DNA of 38,332 nucleotides from an uncultured Mycoplasmatota bacterium (GCA_947576095.1 CANPPW010000014.1:1-38332), one strand, 5' to 3'. Positions 1-9,598 are shown, counted from the stretch's first letter. Program-made: numbers and translations. Notes: generated by a model not told the origin, from the sequence alone.

Positions 1-57
1 ACCATTTTTCAATGGCTTCCTAGATTTTTGATTCTTAAAAGTGTTTAAGTTCCGAGC

Positions 58-86
58 TTGAATTTGTTTGATGAACTATGTATAAT
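58..86 (+). promoter_or_regulatory. Candidate sigma-A promoter, distal, capsule operon
   Basis: TTGAAT (58-63) and TATAAT (81-86) are separated by 17 bases. It lies about 190 bases upstream of the first capsule gene, so it would give a long leader. No riboswitch or other structured element was recognised in 87-225. Confidence 0.5.
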
Positions 87-225
87 AAAATATAGTAAGA
101 TAGAGTTAGTGAAGTATATAAAGTGTAATCAATATTCTGATAAAAATATCTTATATATATTTAAAAAGGGTTAATTTAAAACTTATTTTTAGCAAAAACT
201 GGTATAGTTTTTTAGATCTATTCAA

Positions 226-254
226 TTGACAAATATTTTCAAATAGTATAGTAT
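226..254 (+). promoter_or_regulatory. Candidate sigma-A promoter, proximal, capsule operon
   Basis: A perfect -35 TTGACA (226-231) is followed 17 bases later by TAGTAT (249-254); TATAGT at 247-252 is an alternative -10 with 15-base spacing. The start of transcription would fall just before the GGAGG ribosome-binding site at 267-271, giving a very short leader. Confidence 0.5.
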
Positions 255-278
255 AAGCAAAAGTTTGGAGGAGTGAAT

Positions 279-956
279 ATGGAAGAGACGGATTTAACAG
301 AGTTTATAAAGTATTATATGGCCAATATTATGTTTGTATTTGTGGCGATTTTTTTATTAATCATTTTGGGAAATGCGTATCATTTATTATTTAGAAATCC
401 TTTATATCAAAGTAGTACCACAATTGTTCTTGCTAAAGAATTAAAGGCGGATCAAACCTATACCCAAAGTGACTTACTATTAAATCAAAATCTGGTTACT
501 ACTTATAGTAAAATTATTAAAAGTAGAGATGTTATGGAACAAGTGATTGCATCAGAAATGCTAGATTATAGTGTTTCTGAACTTTCTAGTCATATTTCTG
601 TATCTAGAGTTGAAGATACAGAAATTATTAAAGTGACTGTTACAGATGCCGATAAAAGTCTTGCTAAAAACGTGGCCAATGCTATTATTCCTGTATTTTC
701 TGATAAAGTAAAAAAAATATATAATATTGATAATGTAAATATAGTAGATTCTGCAGTAGAATCAGATACACCATATAATATAAATTATGTGAAGGAAAAT
801 ATTATTTATATATTAGCAGGATTTGTTATTTCTACTGGAGTGCTTTTTTTGGTTTATTATTTTGATACCACAGTGAAATCGGTAGATGAGCTCGAAGATA
901 AACTGGAACTTACTGTATTGGGTGTCGTACCTAAAGTTATAGATAGGGGGCAGTAA
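279..956 (+). CDS. cpsC: Capsule chain-length regulator / tyrosine-kinase adaptor (Wzz/CpsC/YveK family)
   Basis: Membrane protein of about 225 residues with the CpsC layout: a short cytoplasmic N-terminus, a transmembrane helix at about 15-35, an extracellular loop of about 130 residues, and a second helix at about 172-193 followed by a cytoplasmic tail. In Gram-positives this tail activates the separate kinase CpsD, and the pair controls polymer length and export. I chose ATG 279 because GGAGG (267-271) sits 7 bases upstream; an in-frame GTG at 273 overlaps the ribosome-binding site. It is the first gene of the operon, one base before cpsD. The family assignment rests on architecture and gene order and is fairly safe. 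Confidence 0.88.
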   Translation: MEETDLTEFIKYYMANIMFVFVAIFLLIILGNAYHLLFRNPLYQSSTTIVLAKELKADQTYTQSDLLLNQNLVTTYSKIIKSRDVMEQVIASEMLDYSVSELSSHISVSRVEDTEIIKVTVTDADKSLAKNVANAIIPVFSDKVKKIYNIDNVNIVDSAVESDTPYNINYVKENIIYILAGFVISTGVLFLVYYFDTTVKSVDELEDKLELTVLGVVPKVIDRGQ

Positions 957-957
957 T

Positions 958-1731
958 ATGACGACTATAAAAACAAAAAGAAGACCTGATATGTCAAGTA
1001 TTGGTAGCAAAGATTTGATTTTAAATGTAAATCCCAAATCTAGATTTGCAGAATCTATTAAAACCATTCGAACCAATCTTGCTTTTACAGAGATTGATAA
1101 AGATTTAAAGACGATTTTATTGACTTCACCAGAACCAGGTGATGGAAAAAGTTTTATTGCGGCAAATCTTGCAGCAGCCTATTCGCAAGAGGGAAAAAGG
1201 GTACTTATTATTGATGCCGATTTAAGACGTGGTAGACAGCATGAGATTTTTGGTGTAATGAATGTGGCAAGTGGTGGATACTCTAATTTAATTCTTGGAT
1301 ATCAGTTTGAGGAGATGGCTATTACACAACAAAGAGAGTTTTTTGATATTAATGATTATATAAAAAAAACGGGTGTTAATAATGTAGATTTAATTCCTAA
1401 TGGACCAACACCACCTAATCCAGTAGAACTTTTAGCCAGTAGAAGTAATTCTAGGTTATTAAATCATTTAAGAAAAAGGTATGATATTATCATACTAGAT
1501 TGTGCACCTGTTTTAGGAATTAGCGATACTCCTATCATGACTAAATATAGTGATGCAAATATTTTGGTGATTTCAAATAAGAAAACAAAGCGGGAAATAT
1601 TAGAGCGAACAAAAAAAATATTCAGTCAAGTTAATGCTAAAATTACAGGTGTGGTTGTAAATAAAGCGGACGCCAAAGGAAATGGTTATTCTGGATATTA
1701 TTGTGAGCGTTACTACGGAGATGCAAAATAG
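958..1731 (+). CDS. cpsD: Capsular BY-type tyrosine kinase (CpsD/YwqD)
   Basis: Cytoplasmic P-loop tyrosine autokinase of 257 residues, partner of the preceding membrane adaptor. Walker A is SPEPGDGKS (57-65), Walker A' is LIIDADLR (83-90) and Walker B is IIILDCAP (177-184). NPVELLAS at 154-161 is typical of the family. The C-terminus carries a tyrosine cluster (Y244, Y247, Y248, Y252, Y253), the usual autophosphorylation tail. In this family, cycles of phosphorylation and of dephosphorylation by CpsB set polymer output. The stop codon overlaps the GTG start of the next gene by one base (TAGTG), indicating translational coupling. Confidence 0.95.
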   Translation: MTTIKTKRRPDMSSIGSKDLILNVNPKSRFAESIKTIRTNLAFTEIDKDLKTILLTSPEPGDGKSFIAANLAAAYSQEGKRVLIIDADLRRGRQHEIFGVMNVASGGYSNLILGYQFEEMAITQQREFFDINDYIKKTGVNNVDLIPNGPTPPNPVELLASRSNSRLLNHLRKRYDIIILDCAPVLGISDTPIMTKYSDANILVISNKKTKREILERTKKIFSQVNAKITGVVVNKADAKGNGYSGYYCERYYGDAK

Positions 1732-2450
1732 TGAAGGATTTACATTCACATGTGCTTCCAGGAATTGATGATGGATGCAAAACACTAGATGAGAGTATAC
1801 AGGTTTTAAAGCATTTGGCAAGTTCTGGAGTGACAGAACTTGTTTTTACGCCACATTATATAGAAAATAGTAAATTTGATTGTAACAATCGAGAAAAGAT
1901 AAAGTTATATCATTTACTTTGTGAAGAAGTAGTGAAACAAAATATAAATATAAAATTATATTTGGGAAATGAAATTTATTTTTGTGAAAATATTTTGGAT
2001 TTATTAAAAAAAGAGGAGGTCCAAAGTATTCATAATTCTGGTTATTTACTTATTGAATTTCCTGTTATGAATTTACCATATTATGCGAAAAATGTTTTTA
2101 GTGAACTGATTGGAAATGGTTATAAAATTATTTTAGCTCATCCTGAAAGATATGAATATGTAAAAAATAATATAGATATTTTAAAGGATTTTCTTAAAAT
2201 GGGAGTATTATTACAAGGAAATTATGAATCCTTATTTGGATTTTATGGAAAAGAGAGTAAAATTATATTAAAAAAATTATTAAAAAGAGGATGGATTACT
2301 TTTTTAGCAAGTGATATTCATTATGGAAAGACAGAAAATTTAAAGAAACTAAGAAAAAAGTTAAGACATTATCTTTCAAAAGAAGAAATAGATGAAATTC
2401 TTGAAAAAAATTTTGATTTAGTGATTCAAAATCAACAACTGACGAGGTAG
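1731..2450 (+). CDS. cpsB: PHP-type manganese protein-tyrosine phosphatase (CpsB/YwqE)
   Basis: 239-residue PHP-domain phosphatase that would dephosphorylate the C-terminal tyrosines of CpsD. The metal-binding pattern is visible: DLHSHVLPGIDDG (3-15), the acidic GNE at 79-81, HPER at 137-140 and the terminal ASDIH at 193-197. The start is GTG 1731, inside the cpsD stop; GGAG at 1717-1720 is the ribosome-binding site. The kinase-then-phosphatase order differs from the streptococcal cpsA-B-C-D arrangement, but the set of functions is the same. Confidence is high because motif and context agree. Confidence 0.93.
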   Translation: MKDLHSHVLPGIDDGCKTLDESIQVLKHLASSGVTELVFTPHYIENSKFDCNNREKIKLYHLLCEEVVKQNINIKLYLGNEIYFCENILDLLKKEEVQSIHNSGYLLIEFPVMNLPYYAKNVFSELIGNGYKIILAHPERYEYVKNNIDILKDFLKMGVLLQGNYESLFGFYGKESKIILKKLLKRGWITFLASDIHYGKTENLKKLRKKLRHYLSKEEIDEILEKNFDLVIQNQQLTR

Positions 2451-2462
2451 GGGGGGAGCAGT

Positions 2463-3167
2463 ATGTATCAATATTTAAAACGATTTTTAGATTTCATCAT
2501 GGCACTACTTTGTTGTATATTGTTTTTTGTACCTATCATTATTATTGCTATATGCATTAAAGTAGATAGTAAAGGACCTATTATTTTTAAACAATTTCGA
2601 ACTGGAAAAAATGGAAAGCCTTTCATGCTTTATAAATTTAGAAGTATGATAAAAGATAATGATGTTCATGATTTTACCTGTAGTGATCAACATACTCGTG
2701 TTGGAATATTTTTGCGTAAATTTAGTTTAGATGAACTTCCACAAATCATTAATATTTTGAAAGGAGAAATGTCTTTTATTGGACCAAGACCATGGATTTT
2801 TGATTATTACGAGAATATGACAGAGGAGCAAAGACATCGCTATGATGTACTACCTGGTGTATCTGGTCTTGCCCAAATTAAAGGACGAAATAATATAAGT
2901 ATTATCAATAAAATTCAGTATGATTTAGAATATGTAAAAAATTATTCCTTTTATCAAGATATTAAAATTATCTTTCTTACTATAGGGACTGTTTTATCTA
3001 AAGAAGGTGCTGAAGCGGGAAAAAGTACCATTCAATTAGAACTTGAAACGTTAAAAGCAAATAAAGCAGAAGTTTCAATAAAAAATAGAAAAAAAACATT
3101 GCCAATTGAAAATGATGCTTATAAAGATCATATAAAAGTTCAAGGTGGAATTCATAGTGATGTATAA
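2463..3167 (+). CDS. Initiating polyprenyl-phosphate sugar-1-phosphate transferase (bacterial sugar transferase family)
   Basis: Would start repeat-unit assembly by transferring a sugar phosphate to undecaprenyl phosphate at the inner face of the membrane. A single hydrophobic segment (about 8-32) is followed by the cytoplasmic catalytic domain with KGPIIFKQFRTGKNGKPF, LYKFRSM, the Asp-Glu dyad in FSLDELPQI, FIGPRPW and the LPGVSGLAQIKGR loop. This is the short, PglC-like form without the extra N-terminal membrane domain of WbaP/WcaJ. A charged C-terminal extension of about 50 residues follows the end of the usual domain. The donor sugar cannot be told from sequence. A G-rich ribosome-binding site precedes ATG 2463. 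Confidence 0.92.
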   Translation: MYQYLKRFLDFIMALLCCILFFVPIIIIAICIKVDSKGPIIFKQFRTGKNGKPFMLYKFRSMIKDNDVHDFTCSDQHTRVGIFLRKFSLDELPQIINILKGEMSFIGPRPWIFDYYENMTEEQRHRYDVLPGVSGLAQIKGRNNISIINKIQYDLEYVKNYSFYQDIKIIFLTIGTVLSKEGAEAGKSTIQLELETLKANKAEVSIKNRKKTLPIENDAYKDHIKVQGGIHSDV

Positions 3168-4011
3168 AAAAAAGAATAATCAAATGAATATAAATAAAAT
3201 GAAATATACAGTATTATCGACTGTTTATGAAAGAGATAAGGTAGATTGGTTAAAACAGAGTATCGATAGTATGTTACAGCAAACTATCCAACCTAGTGAG
3301 TATTTACTATTAGTAGATGGACCAGTTTCTTCTGATATAAGAAACTTTCTTTTATCTTATAAAAGAAAATTTAAACAAGTGAAAGTGATTTTTTTTGAAA
3401 AAAATAGAGGGCTTGGACCTACTTTAAAAGATGGAGTAGAGATGGCAAAATATGAGTATATTGCTAGGATGGATTCTGATGATATAGCTGTTAAGGATAG
3501 ATGTGAAAAACAACTTTTGACGTTCCTTATGAATCCTAAATTAGATATTGTAGGTGGGAATGTTGCCGAATTTATGGAAGATATAAGTCATATTTGTAGT
3601 TACCGGATATTACCTGAATCTGATCCTGCTATTAAAAAATTTGCAAGAAGAAGAAATCCTTTTAACCATCCATCTGTTATGTTTAAAAAAAATACTATTT
3701 TAAAGGCTGGAAACTACAGAGAACGACATTTATGTGAAGATTATGATTTATGGGCCAGACTCATTATAAATAATGCACAATGTTATAATATTCAGGACTT
3801 TCTTTTATATATGCGTATTAATGAAAATTTTTATAAAAGAAGAGGTGGGAAAAAATATTTATCTTCCATGTTATCTTTAAAAAAAGAATTTTATGATATG
3901 GGTTTTTATCACTTTAAAGATTATTTCATAAGTTGCATCAGTCATATTATGGTTTGTTTAATTCCAAATGCCATGAGACATATCATTTATACAAAGATTT
4001 TAAGGAAGTAA
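3160..4011 (+). CDS. Family 2 glycosyltransferase
   Basis: Inverting GT-A fold glycosyltransferase of about 284 residues. It starts with the family strand YTVLSTVYERD (16-26) and has the metal/nucleotide-binding acidic motif RMDSDDIA at 103-110; an EDYDLW motif further on is typical of this family's acceptor side. It overlaps the end of the sugar transferase gene by 8 bases. AAGGTGG at 3142-3148 supports GTG 3157 or ATG 3160; a more upstream GTG at 3145 overlaps that site and is unlikely. It probably adds one sugar to the lipid-linked repeat unit; donor and linkage are unknown. Confidence 0.85.
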   Translation: MYKKKNNQMNINKMKYTVLSTVYERDKVDWLKQSIDSMLQQTIQPSEYLLLVDGPVSSDIRNFLLSYKRKFKQVKVIFFEKNRGLGPTLKDGVEMAKYEYIARMDSDDIAVKDRCEKQLLTFLMNPKLDIVGGNVAEFMEDISHICSYRILPESDPAIKKFARRRNPFNHPSVMFKKNTILKAGNYRERHLCEDYDLWARLIINNAQCYNIQDFLLYMRINENFYKRRGGKKYLSSMLSLKKEFYDMGFYHFKDYFISCISHIMVCLIPNAMRHIIYTKILRK

Positions 4012-4020
4012 GGTATAAGT

Positions 4021-5094
4021 ATGAAAATTGTATATGTTATAAATACCATAAAACAAGGTGGACCTAGTTATGTAATACAAAATTTAATCAATTCATTTCT
4101 TCAAAAAAATAATGATATTACTTTAATGACACTTTTTAAAGGCAATGATAAAGATTTAATTTTATCCTTAAAAAAACGTGGTGTATATGTAATTGAATGT
4201 GAAGAAGAAAGTAAGATGAAATATCTTTTAAAAGGGCATAAAAAGTTTGAAAAGATTATTATATCAGGTAAGTATGATATTATTCATACACATGGTTTTA
4301 TCCCTGATATTGTTTCTTCTAAATGCCATTTTAAAGGAAAGCGTATTACGACCATTCATAATAATATGTTTGAGGATTATCGAAATGTATATGGCTTTTT
4401 TAAAAGTAAGATTTATATTATGATGCATATAGTAGCACTTCGAAATCTAGATTCTTGTGTATGCTGCTCTAAATCGGTATATGATGTAATGGAAAAATAT
4501 TTAAAAAATAGTTCCTACATTAGAAATGGGATCTCTACAAATGTTGATATAAATGCTTCTATTAATAGGGAATCTCTTGGAATAAAGAAGGATGATATTG
4601 TTTATATCTTTGTAGGACGTCTTACTAAGAAAAAGGGAATTTTATACTTAATTTCCCAATTTCTTTTATACCATGAATCCAATGAATATCTTCTTGTTTT
4701 AGGAAGTGGACAGGAATATAATAAATGTTTGCAAATGGCTGATTCTCATATAAAAATACTAGGTTTTCAAAAAGATCCAGTATCTTATATGAATCTTTCT
4801 GATATATATATATCAGCATCAGACTCGGAAGGGTTTTCCATTTCTATTTTGGAGGCATTACGAAGTGGACTAGGTTTATTTTTATCTGATATTCCATCTC
4901 ACAAGGAAGTGTTTGAAATCAGTAAAGATTGTTATCTAGGTGAATTTTTTTCTAAAAAAACTTTTAAAGAACAATGGTTTCAATTCAGGAAAAATAGAGA
5001 TAGAATTGATAAAAATAAAATCAAGGACTTACAAAAAAATACTCTTTCTGATAAAATTATGGCAGATGATTATGAAAAAATATATAAGAAGTAG
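4021..5094 (+). CDS. Family 4 (GT-B fold) glycosyltransferase
   Basis: Retaining glycosyltransferase of 357 residues. The N-terminal domain begins KIVYVINTIKQGGP, with the glycine-rich acceptor loop. The C-terminal nucleotide-sugar domain has GRLTKKKG (199-206) and the E-x7-E motif EGFSISILE (270-278), the signature of Glycos_transf_1. Nine bases separate it from the previous gene and eight from the next. It most likely extends the capsule repeat unit on the cytoplasmic side. The exact sugar is not predictable. Confidence 0.9.
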   Translation: MKIVYVINTIKQGGPSYVIQNLINSFLQKNNDITLMTLFKGNDKDLILSLKKRGVYVIECEEESKMKYLLKGHKKFEKIIISGKYDIIHTHGFIPDIVSSKCHFKGKRITTIHNNMFEDYRNVYGFFKSKIYIMMHIVALRNLDSCVCCSKSVYDVMEKYLKNSSYIRNGISTNVDINASINRESLGIKKDDIVYIFVGRLTKKKGILYLISQFLLYHESNEYLLVLGSGQEYNKCLQMADSHIKILGFQKDPVSYMNLSDIYISASDSEGFSISILEALRSGLGLFLSDIPSHKEVFEISKDCYLGEFFSKKTFKEQWFQFRKNRDRIDKNKIKDLQKNTLSDKIMADDYEKIYKK

Positions 5095-5102
5095 GAGAAA
5101 AA

Positions 5103-6050
5103 ATGAAAAAGGTAAGTATCATTATACCTGTATATAATGTTTGTTTATATATAGATGATTGTTTAAAATCGGTTGTAGAACAAACATATCAAAATTTGGA
5201 AATATTACTTGTTGATGATGGTTCTACGGATGGTTCCTCTCAAAAATGTGATACATGGGCACAAAAAGATGACCGTATTTTTGTTTATCATCAAACCAAC
5301 CATGGTGTTTCTTATGCTCGTAATTTGGCTATTTTAAAAAGTACAGGTGTTTATTTGTCCTTTGTAGATCCAGACGACATTTTAGATGAAAAGTTTATAG
5401 AAAGTTTGGTTTATTATATTGAAACATATGATGCAGACTTGAGTGTATGTGGAATTTATAAATTTTATGATAGTACATCTGTTTCATCCAATATAAAGAC
5501 AGTCGAGCTATTAGAGGGAAATGATATGAAAAAAGCTCTATTTGATGAGATTGGTGGTTTTCTTGCTAATAAACTATATAAAGCAGAAATTTTTAGATTG
5601 AATCATTTATATTTAGATGAATCTATTTCTATATCTGAGGATTTACTTTTGAATTTGGACTATTTAAAGCATACACTTCGAATTGTTTATAATAAAAAGT
5701 ATTTATACTTTTATCGTCAGTATAGTCAAAGTGCTTATCATTGTTTAGAAAATCCTAAATGGTTTAGTGTATTAGATACTTATTTGAAGATTATACATAA
5801 TACTTTACCAAATGAAGAAGTTTATTCTACTATTTTGTATCATTTTATTATGATTATTTTGGAAGCAAAGTATCGTTTAAAATTTCAAAAAAAGATAGAT
5901 GATTCATTAAAGAAAAAAATAGAAGTTTTACAAAAAAAATATATAAAAAGATCATACTTAAAAAAAGTGAGGGGAAAAAAGAGGTATAAAATTTATTTAT
6001 TCAGGTGTTTTCCCAATATTGTAATGAAATATAGAAGAAGGGAAGGATAA
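5103..6050 (+). CDS. Family 2 glycosyltransferase
   Basis: 315-residue GT-A enzyme beginning VSIIIPVYNV (4-13), with LVDDGSTDGS at 36-45, NHGVSYARN at 66-74 and the DxD-like motif FVDPDDIL at 87-94. The C-terminal 40 residues are very rich in Lys and Arg, consistent with membrane association. AGGAG sits just upstream of ATG 5103. It is closely similar in pattern to the next gene, so the two may have arisen by duplication and then diverged in specificity. Confidence 0.9.
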   Translation: MKKVSIIIPVYNVCLYIDDCLKSVVEQTYQNLEILLVDDGSTDGSSQKCDTWAQKDDRIFVYHQTNHGVSYARNLAILKSTGVYLSFVDPDDILDEKFIESLVYYIETYDADLSVCGIYKFYDSTSVSSNIKTVELLEGNDMKKALFDEIGGFLANKLYKAEIFRLNHLYLDESISISEDLLLNLDYLKHTLRIVYNKKYLYFYRQYSQSAYHCLENPKWFSVLDTYLKIIHNTLPNEEVYSTILYHFIMIILEAKYRLKFQKKIDDSLKKKIEVLQKKYIKRSYLKKVRGKKRYKIYLFRCFPNIVMKYRRREG

Positions 6051-6052
6051 AA

Positions 6053-7042
6053 ATGCAGTTATCCATTATTATTCCTGTTTATAACGCAGAAGTCTATTTA
6101 AAAGCATGTCTTGATTCTATTGTGCAAGAAATGAATGAACAAACAGAAGTTTTGTTAATTGATGATGGTTCTAAAGATCATACGTCTCTTATATATAACA
6201 CTTATAAAGATAAAATTCACATTTTCCAAAATAAAAATCATGGTGTTTCTTATGCTCGGAATTTTGGGATGAAACATGCATCAGGAAAATATATTATGTT
6301 TGTGGATGCTGATGATGTATTGATAAAAGGATGGCAACAAAAAATAAATAATTTTCTTTCATCTTCAGCCGATATTCTATATTTTTCGAAATATAAAGTA
6401 TCATCTAATATTTCCCAAAATGATGTGATTCAATCTATAATTGGGTATCCTCAAAATAAGATCCTTACTCCCTTATCTGCAGTGTGGTCAAAACTTTTTA
6501 AAAGACAATTTCTCTTAAAAAACAATTTATCATTTTCTGAAAATATTATCAATGGAGAAGATATGTTATTTAATTTGAAGGCTATTTTATGTACTGATTC
6601 TTTTCGTTTTGTAGAGGCTTCTATTTATCAGTACCGTATTCACTTTCATTCAGCTACTCATGTTTTTGAAAAAAAAATATTTGATTCTAATATATTATTT
6701 TTAAAGCAATTTTATCGTATTTTAAAAGATGATCCATCTATTTTTCATGATTTTCAAAAGTATTATGATTGTTGTTTATTCAATAGTATTTATATATTTC
6801 TTTATCGAATTTCACGGATTGAGAAAAAACAAGAAAGAAAACAAATTTATCCCATTTTTGAAGAATCTATTTATGCCAATTTTTTAAAACGGTATCACAG
6901 TCAATATATTTATGGTATGTATAAAAATATGATTTTGTTTTTGATTAAACATAAATTATATAATCAGGCCATTTTTATTATGAGAATGAAAGAGAAAATA
7001 GGCATGCGACATCATAAAAAAGAAGTATTGGAGGAGATATAA
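6053..7042 (+). CDS. Family 2 glycosyltransferase
   Basis: 329-residue GT-A enzyme with LSIIIPVYNA (3-12), LIDDGSKDHT (35-44), NHGVSYARN (62-70) and FVDADDVL (83-90). It shares the exact block NHGVSYARN with its upstream neighbour, suggesting paralogy. The start lies two bases after the preceding stop, with the ribosome-binding site (GAAGGGAAGG) inside the upstream gene. It is the third GT2 and fourth glycosyltransferase in the operon, implying a repeat unit of about five sugars including the initiating one; that count is an inference. Confidence 0.9.
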   Translation: MQLSIIIPVYNAEVYLKACLDSIVQEMNEQTEVLLIDDGSKDHTSLIYNTYKDKIHIFQNKNHGVSYARNFGMKHASGKYIMFVDADDVLIKGWQQKINNFLSSSADILYFSKYKVSSNISQNDVIQSIIGYPQNKILTPLSAVWSKLFKRQFLLKNNLSFSENIINGEDMLFNLKAILCTDSFRFVEASIYQYRIHFHSATHVFEKKIFDSNILFLKQFYRILKDDPSIFHDFQKYYDCCLFNSIYIFLYRISRIEKKQERKQIYPIFEESIYANFLKRYHSQYIYGMYKNMILFLIKHKLYNQAIFIMRMKEKIGMRHHKKEVLEEI

Positions 7043-7044
7043 TC

Positions 7045-8169
7045 ATGGAAAAGAAAAAAAAAGTAGGAATCATTACTTTTCATAATTCATATAATTGTGG
7101 TTCCATGTTACAAACATATGCACTTTCTACAGTTCTTACCAAAATGCATATTGAAAATGAAGTGATTGATTTTGCAAATGAGGGACAAAGAAAAGTTTAT
7201 AGTATTTATAGTAAGGAAAAATCATTAAAAAGTTTGATTAAAAATGTAATTATATTTTTTCATAAGAAAAAAATTGCGGCAAATTTTAATAGTTATGAAA
7301 ATTTTAAAAATAAAAACTTTCCTTTATCAAAGAAAAAATATGTAAAATGTGAAACCCTTAGTGATGAAAATTATGATATTGTAATTACAGGAAGTGATCA
7401 AGTTTTTAATATTACAATTGCAGATGGAGATGATGCTTATTTTCTTCCATGGGTTAAGAAAGCCAGAAAAGTGGCTTATGCACCATCTTTTGGCGCTAAA
7501 AATATTATGAAAAATACGAAAGATGTAGAAAAGTATAGAGCGTATTTAAGTAAGTTTGATTTTCTATCAATCCGAGAGAATAATGGTCAAAAATGGATAG
7601 AAGAGTTGATTCATAAAAGAGTTCCTGTCTTACTAGACCCAACTTTACTATTATCTATGGAAGATTATGAAATGATTTTAGATCATCATATTAAATTACC
7701 AAAACAGTATATATTTTATTATGCACCAGGATATCATTTAGAAATTAATAAACTAGTAAAAAAAATCTCTAAAAAATATCAACTTCCTGTGATTGCTTTT
7801 AATGCTAAAAACTTTTTTGTAAAAGGAATGAATTTTTCCTCATTTGAACTTGCAAGTATAGAAAATCCTTCTGTATATCTAGCTCTTATTAAACAAGCCA
7901 CTTTAGTAATAACTACATCATTTCATGGTACCATTTTTTCAACCATTTTTAGAAAAAAATTTTGGACCATTAAAAATGGTGCTATGTATGAAGATGATGA
8001 TAGGGCATTGACACTTATGCAATGTCTAAAATTAGAAGAACGTATGATTTTATCTTCTTTTGATGATACATTTGACTATTTAAAAGAGGTTGATTATCAT
8101 ACTTATCAAAAAGAACTCATAAAAGAACAAAAGGTAGCCAAAGAATATTTAGAAGAAAGCTTGAGGTAG
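7045..8169 (+). CDS. Polysaccharide pyruvyl transferase family protein
   Basis: 374 residues. The family opening KVGIITFHNSYNCGSMLQTY (6-25) is followed by VITGSDQVFN (113-122), LLDPTLLL (196-203) and TSFHGTIFS (291-299), all hallmarks of the CsaB/WcaK-type pyruvyl transferase domain. Members transfer pyruvate from phosphoenolpyruvate to a sugar to form an acidic ketal. In this operon it would give the polymer negative charge. Some members of the family have other or unknown acceptors, so the family is sure and the exact reaction is inferred. Confidence 0.88.
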   Translation: MEKKKKVGIITFHNSYNCGSMLQTYALSTVLTKMHIENEVIDFANEGQRKVYSIYSKEKSLKSLIKNVIIFFHKKKIAANFNSYENFKNKNFPLSKKKYVKCETLSDENYDIVITGSDQVFNITIADGDDAYFLPWVKKARKVAYAPSFGAKNIMKNTKDVEKYRAYLSKFDFLSIRENNGQKWIEELIHKRVPVLLDPTLLLSMEDYEMILDHHIKLPKQYIFYYAPGYHLEINKLVKKISKKYQLPVIAFNAKNFFVKGMNFSSFELASIENPSVYLALIKQATLVITTSFHGTIFSTIFRKKFWTIKNGAMYEDDDRALTLMQCLKLEERMILSSFDDTFDYLKEVDYHTYQKELIKEQKVAKEYLEESLR

Positions 8170-8172
8170 AAT

Positions 8173-9594
8173 ATGAAAACAGAAAATAAAAATTTTCTTT
8201 ATAATGTTGTTTATCAAATGCTTATCTATATTTTTCCTCTTATTACAATTCCTTATATATCAAGGGTTTTAGGAGTTGATAATATTGGAATTTATTCCTA
8301 TACATATTCTATTGTGTACTGTTTTATGCTTGTAGCAATGTTAGGTATTAATAATTATGGAAATAGGTCTATATCAAGAGTTCGTGATGATCCTAAACTA
8401 CTTTCTAAAACATTTTTTTCTATTTATTTTTTACAACTCATATTATCTATAATAATGTGTATTGTTTACACATGTTATGTATTTTTCTTTTGCAAGGAAT
8501 ATAAATTTATATTTTATATTCATTTGATACATTTATTATCTGTCTGCTTTGATATCAATTGGTTCTTTTTTGGATTAGAAAAGTTTAAAATGACAATTAG
8601 AAGAAATCTTTTTATTAAAATTTTTTCTTTAATTTTAATTTTTCTTTTTGTAAAAAAAACAGAGGATTTATGGATTTATACATTTATTATGGCATTTGCC
8701 ACTCTGCTAAGTCAGCTTTACCTTGTATTCAAGATTCCATTTTATGTGCATTATGAAAAGGTAAAAATCAAAGAGGTTTTTAACCATTTAAAAAGCTGTA
8801 TTATATTATTTATACCAGTTCTTGCTTATGGGATTTATAGAGTTATGGATAAGACGATGCTTGGTAGGATTTCTTCTGTAACTGAACTTGGTTATTATGA
8901 AAATGCTGAAAAATTGATTAATATTCCTATATCGGTTATTACAGCATTAGGAACAGTGATGCTTCCTCATATGTCTTATCTTTTGAAAGATAACAACAGT
9001 GAATATAAACAAAAAATATGGGAATCTATGAAACTTGTTTTAATTCTCTCTGTTACAATGGCTTTTGGACTTGTTTTAGTTGCAAGAGATGCTTCTATTA
9101 TTCTGTTTGGACGAGAGTTTACAAAAAGTGGATTGATCATTCAGCTATTATCAATAACTATCATAGCCTCAGCATGGGCCAATGTGATTCGTACACAATA
9201 CTTAATTCCTAAAAACCAAGATAAAATTTATATATTTTCTACTTTGGGTGGAGCTATTATTAATTTTGTATGTAATTTGCTTTTTATTGGTAAATTTGGT
9301 GCTTTTGGTGCTTGTATTGGCACTGTGCTTGCTGAGGTTTTTGTTATGACTTATCAATGTATTTATACAAAAGATGTATTAGAAATGAAAAGATATTTTC
9401 TCTTTTTGCTTAAGGCTTTAGGAAAGGGGAGTTTAATGATTGGCGTGTCCTTTTTACTTACATTTTTTATTTCTAATATGTATATTCGTTTTGTTTTACA
9501 AATCATTATTTGTATTATAATGTTTTTGTTTACATATTATGATTATATTTTACATGAGTTTTTAAATGTGAATCAAAAGAAAAAAGGAGGGTAA
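8173..9594 (+). CDS. Oligosaccharide flippase, Wzx/PST family
   Basis: 473-residue polytopic membrane protein with 12-14 predicted helices. The start (NFLYNVVYQMLIYIFPLITI) and the IPYISRVLGVDNIGIYSY segment at about 22-40 are characteristic of polysaccharide transporters. It would flip the lipid-linked repeat unit to the outer face for polymerisation by the next gene product. It is three bases downstream of the pyruvyl transferase gene. Internal blocks such as LIPVLAYGIYRVMDKTMLG-like residues fit the PST family. Confidence 0.92.
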   Translation: MKTENKNFLYNVVYQMLIYIFPLITIPYISRVLGVDNIGIYSYTYSIVYCFMLVAMLGINNYGNRSISRVRDDPKLLSKTFFSIYFLQLILSIIMCIVYTCYVFFFCKEYKFIFYIHLIHLLSVCFDINWFFFGLEKFKMTIRRNLFIKIFSLILIFLFVKKTEDLWIYTFIMAFATLLSQLYLVFKIPFYVHYEKVKIKEVFNHLKSCIILFIPVLAYGIYRVMDKTMLGRISSVTELGYYENAEKLINIPISVITALGTVMLPHMSYLLKDNNSEYKQKIWESMKLVLILSVTMAFGLVLVARDASIILFGREFTKSGLIIQLLSITIIASAWANVIRTQYLIPKNQDKIYIFSTLGGAIINFVCNLLFIGKFGAFGACIGTVLAEVFVMTYQCIYTKDVLEMKRYFLFLLKALGKGSLMIGVSFLLTFFISNMYIRFVLQIIICIIMFLFTYYDYILHEFLNVNQKKKGG

Positions 9595-9598
9595 TATT

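Noticed and set aside
1-278. Possible end of an upstream gene (open frame 1-48) and a small hairpin at 2-15
   Set aside because: Fifteen open codons are expected by chance and the hairpin has no T-run.
273-281. GTG 273 as start of cpsC
   Set aside because: It overlaps the GGAGGAG ribosome-binding site; ATG 279 is correctly spaced.
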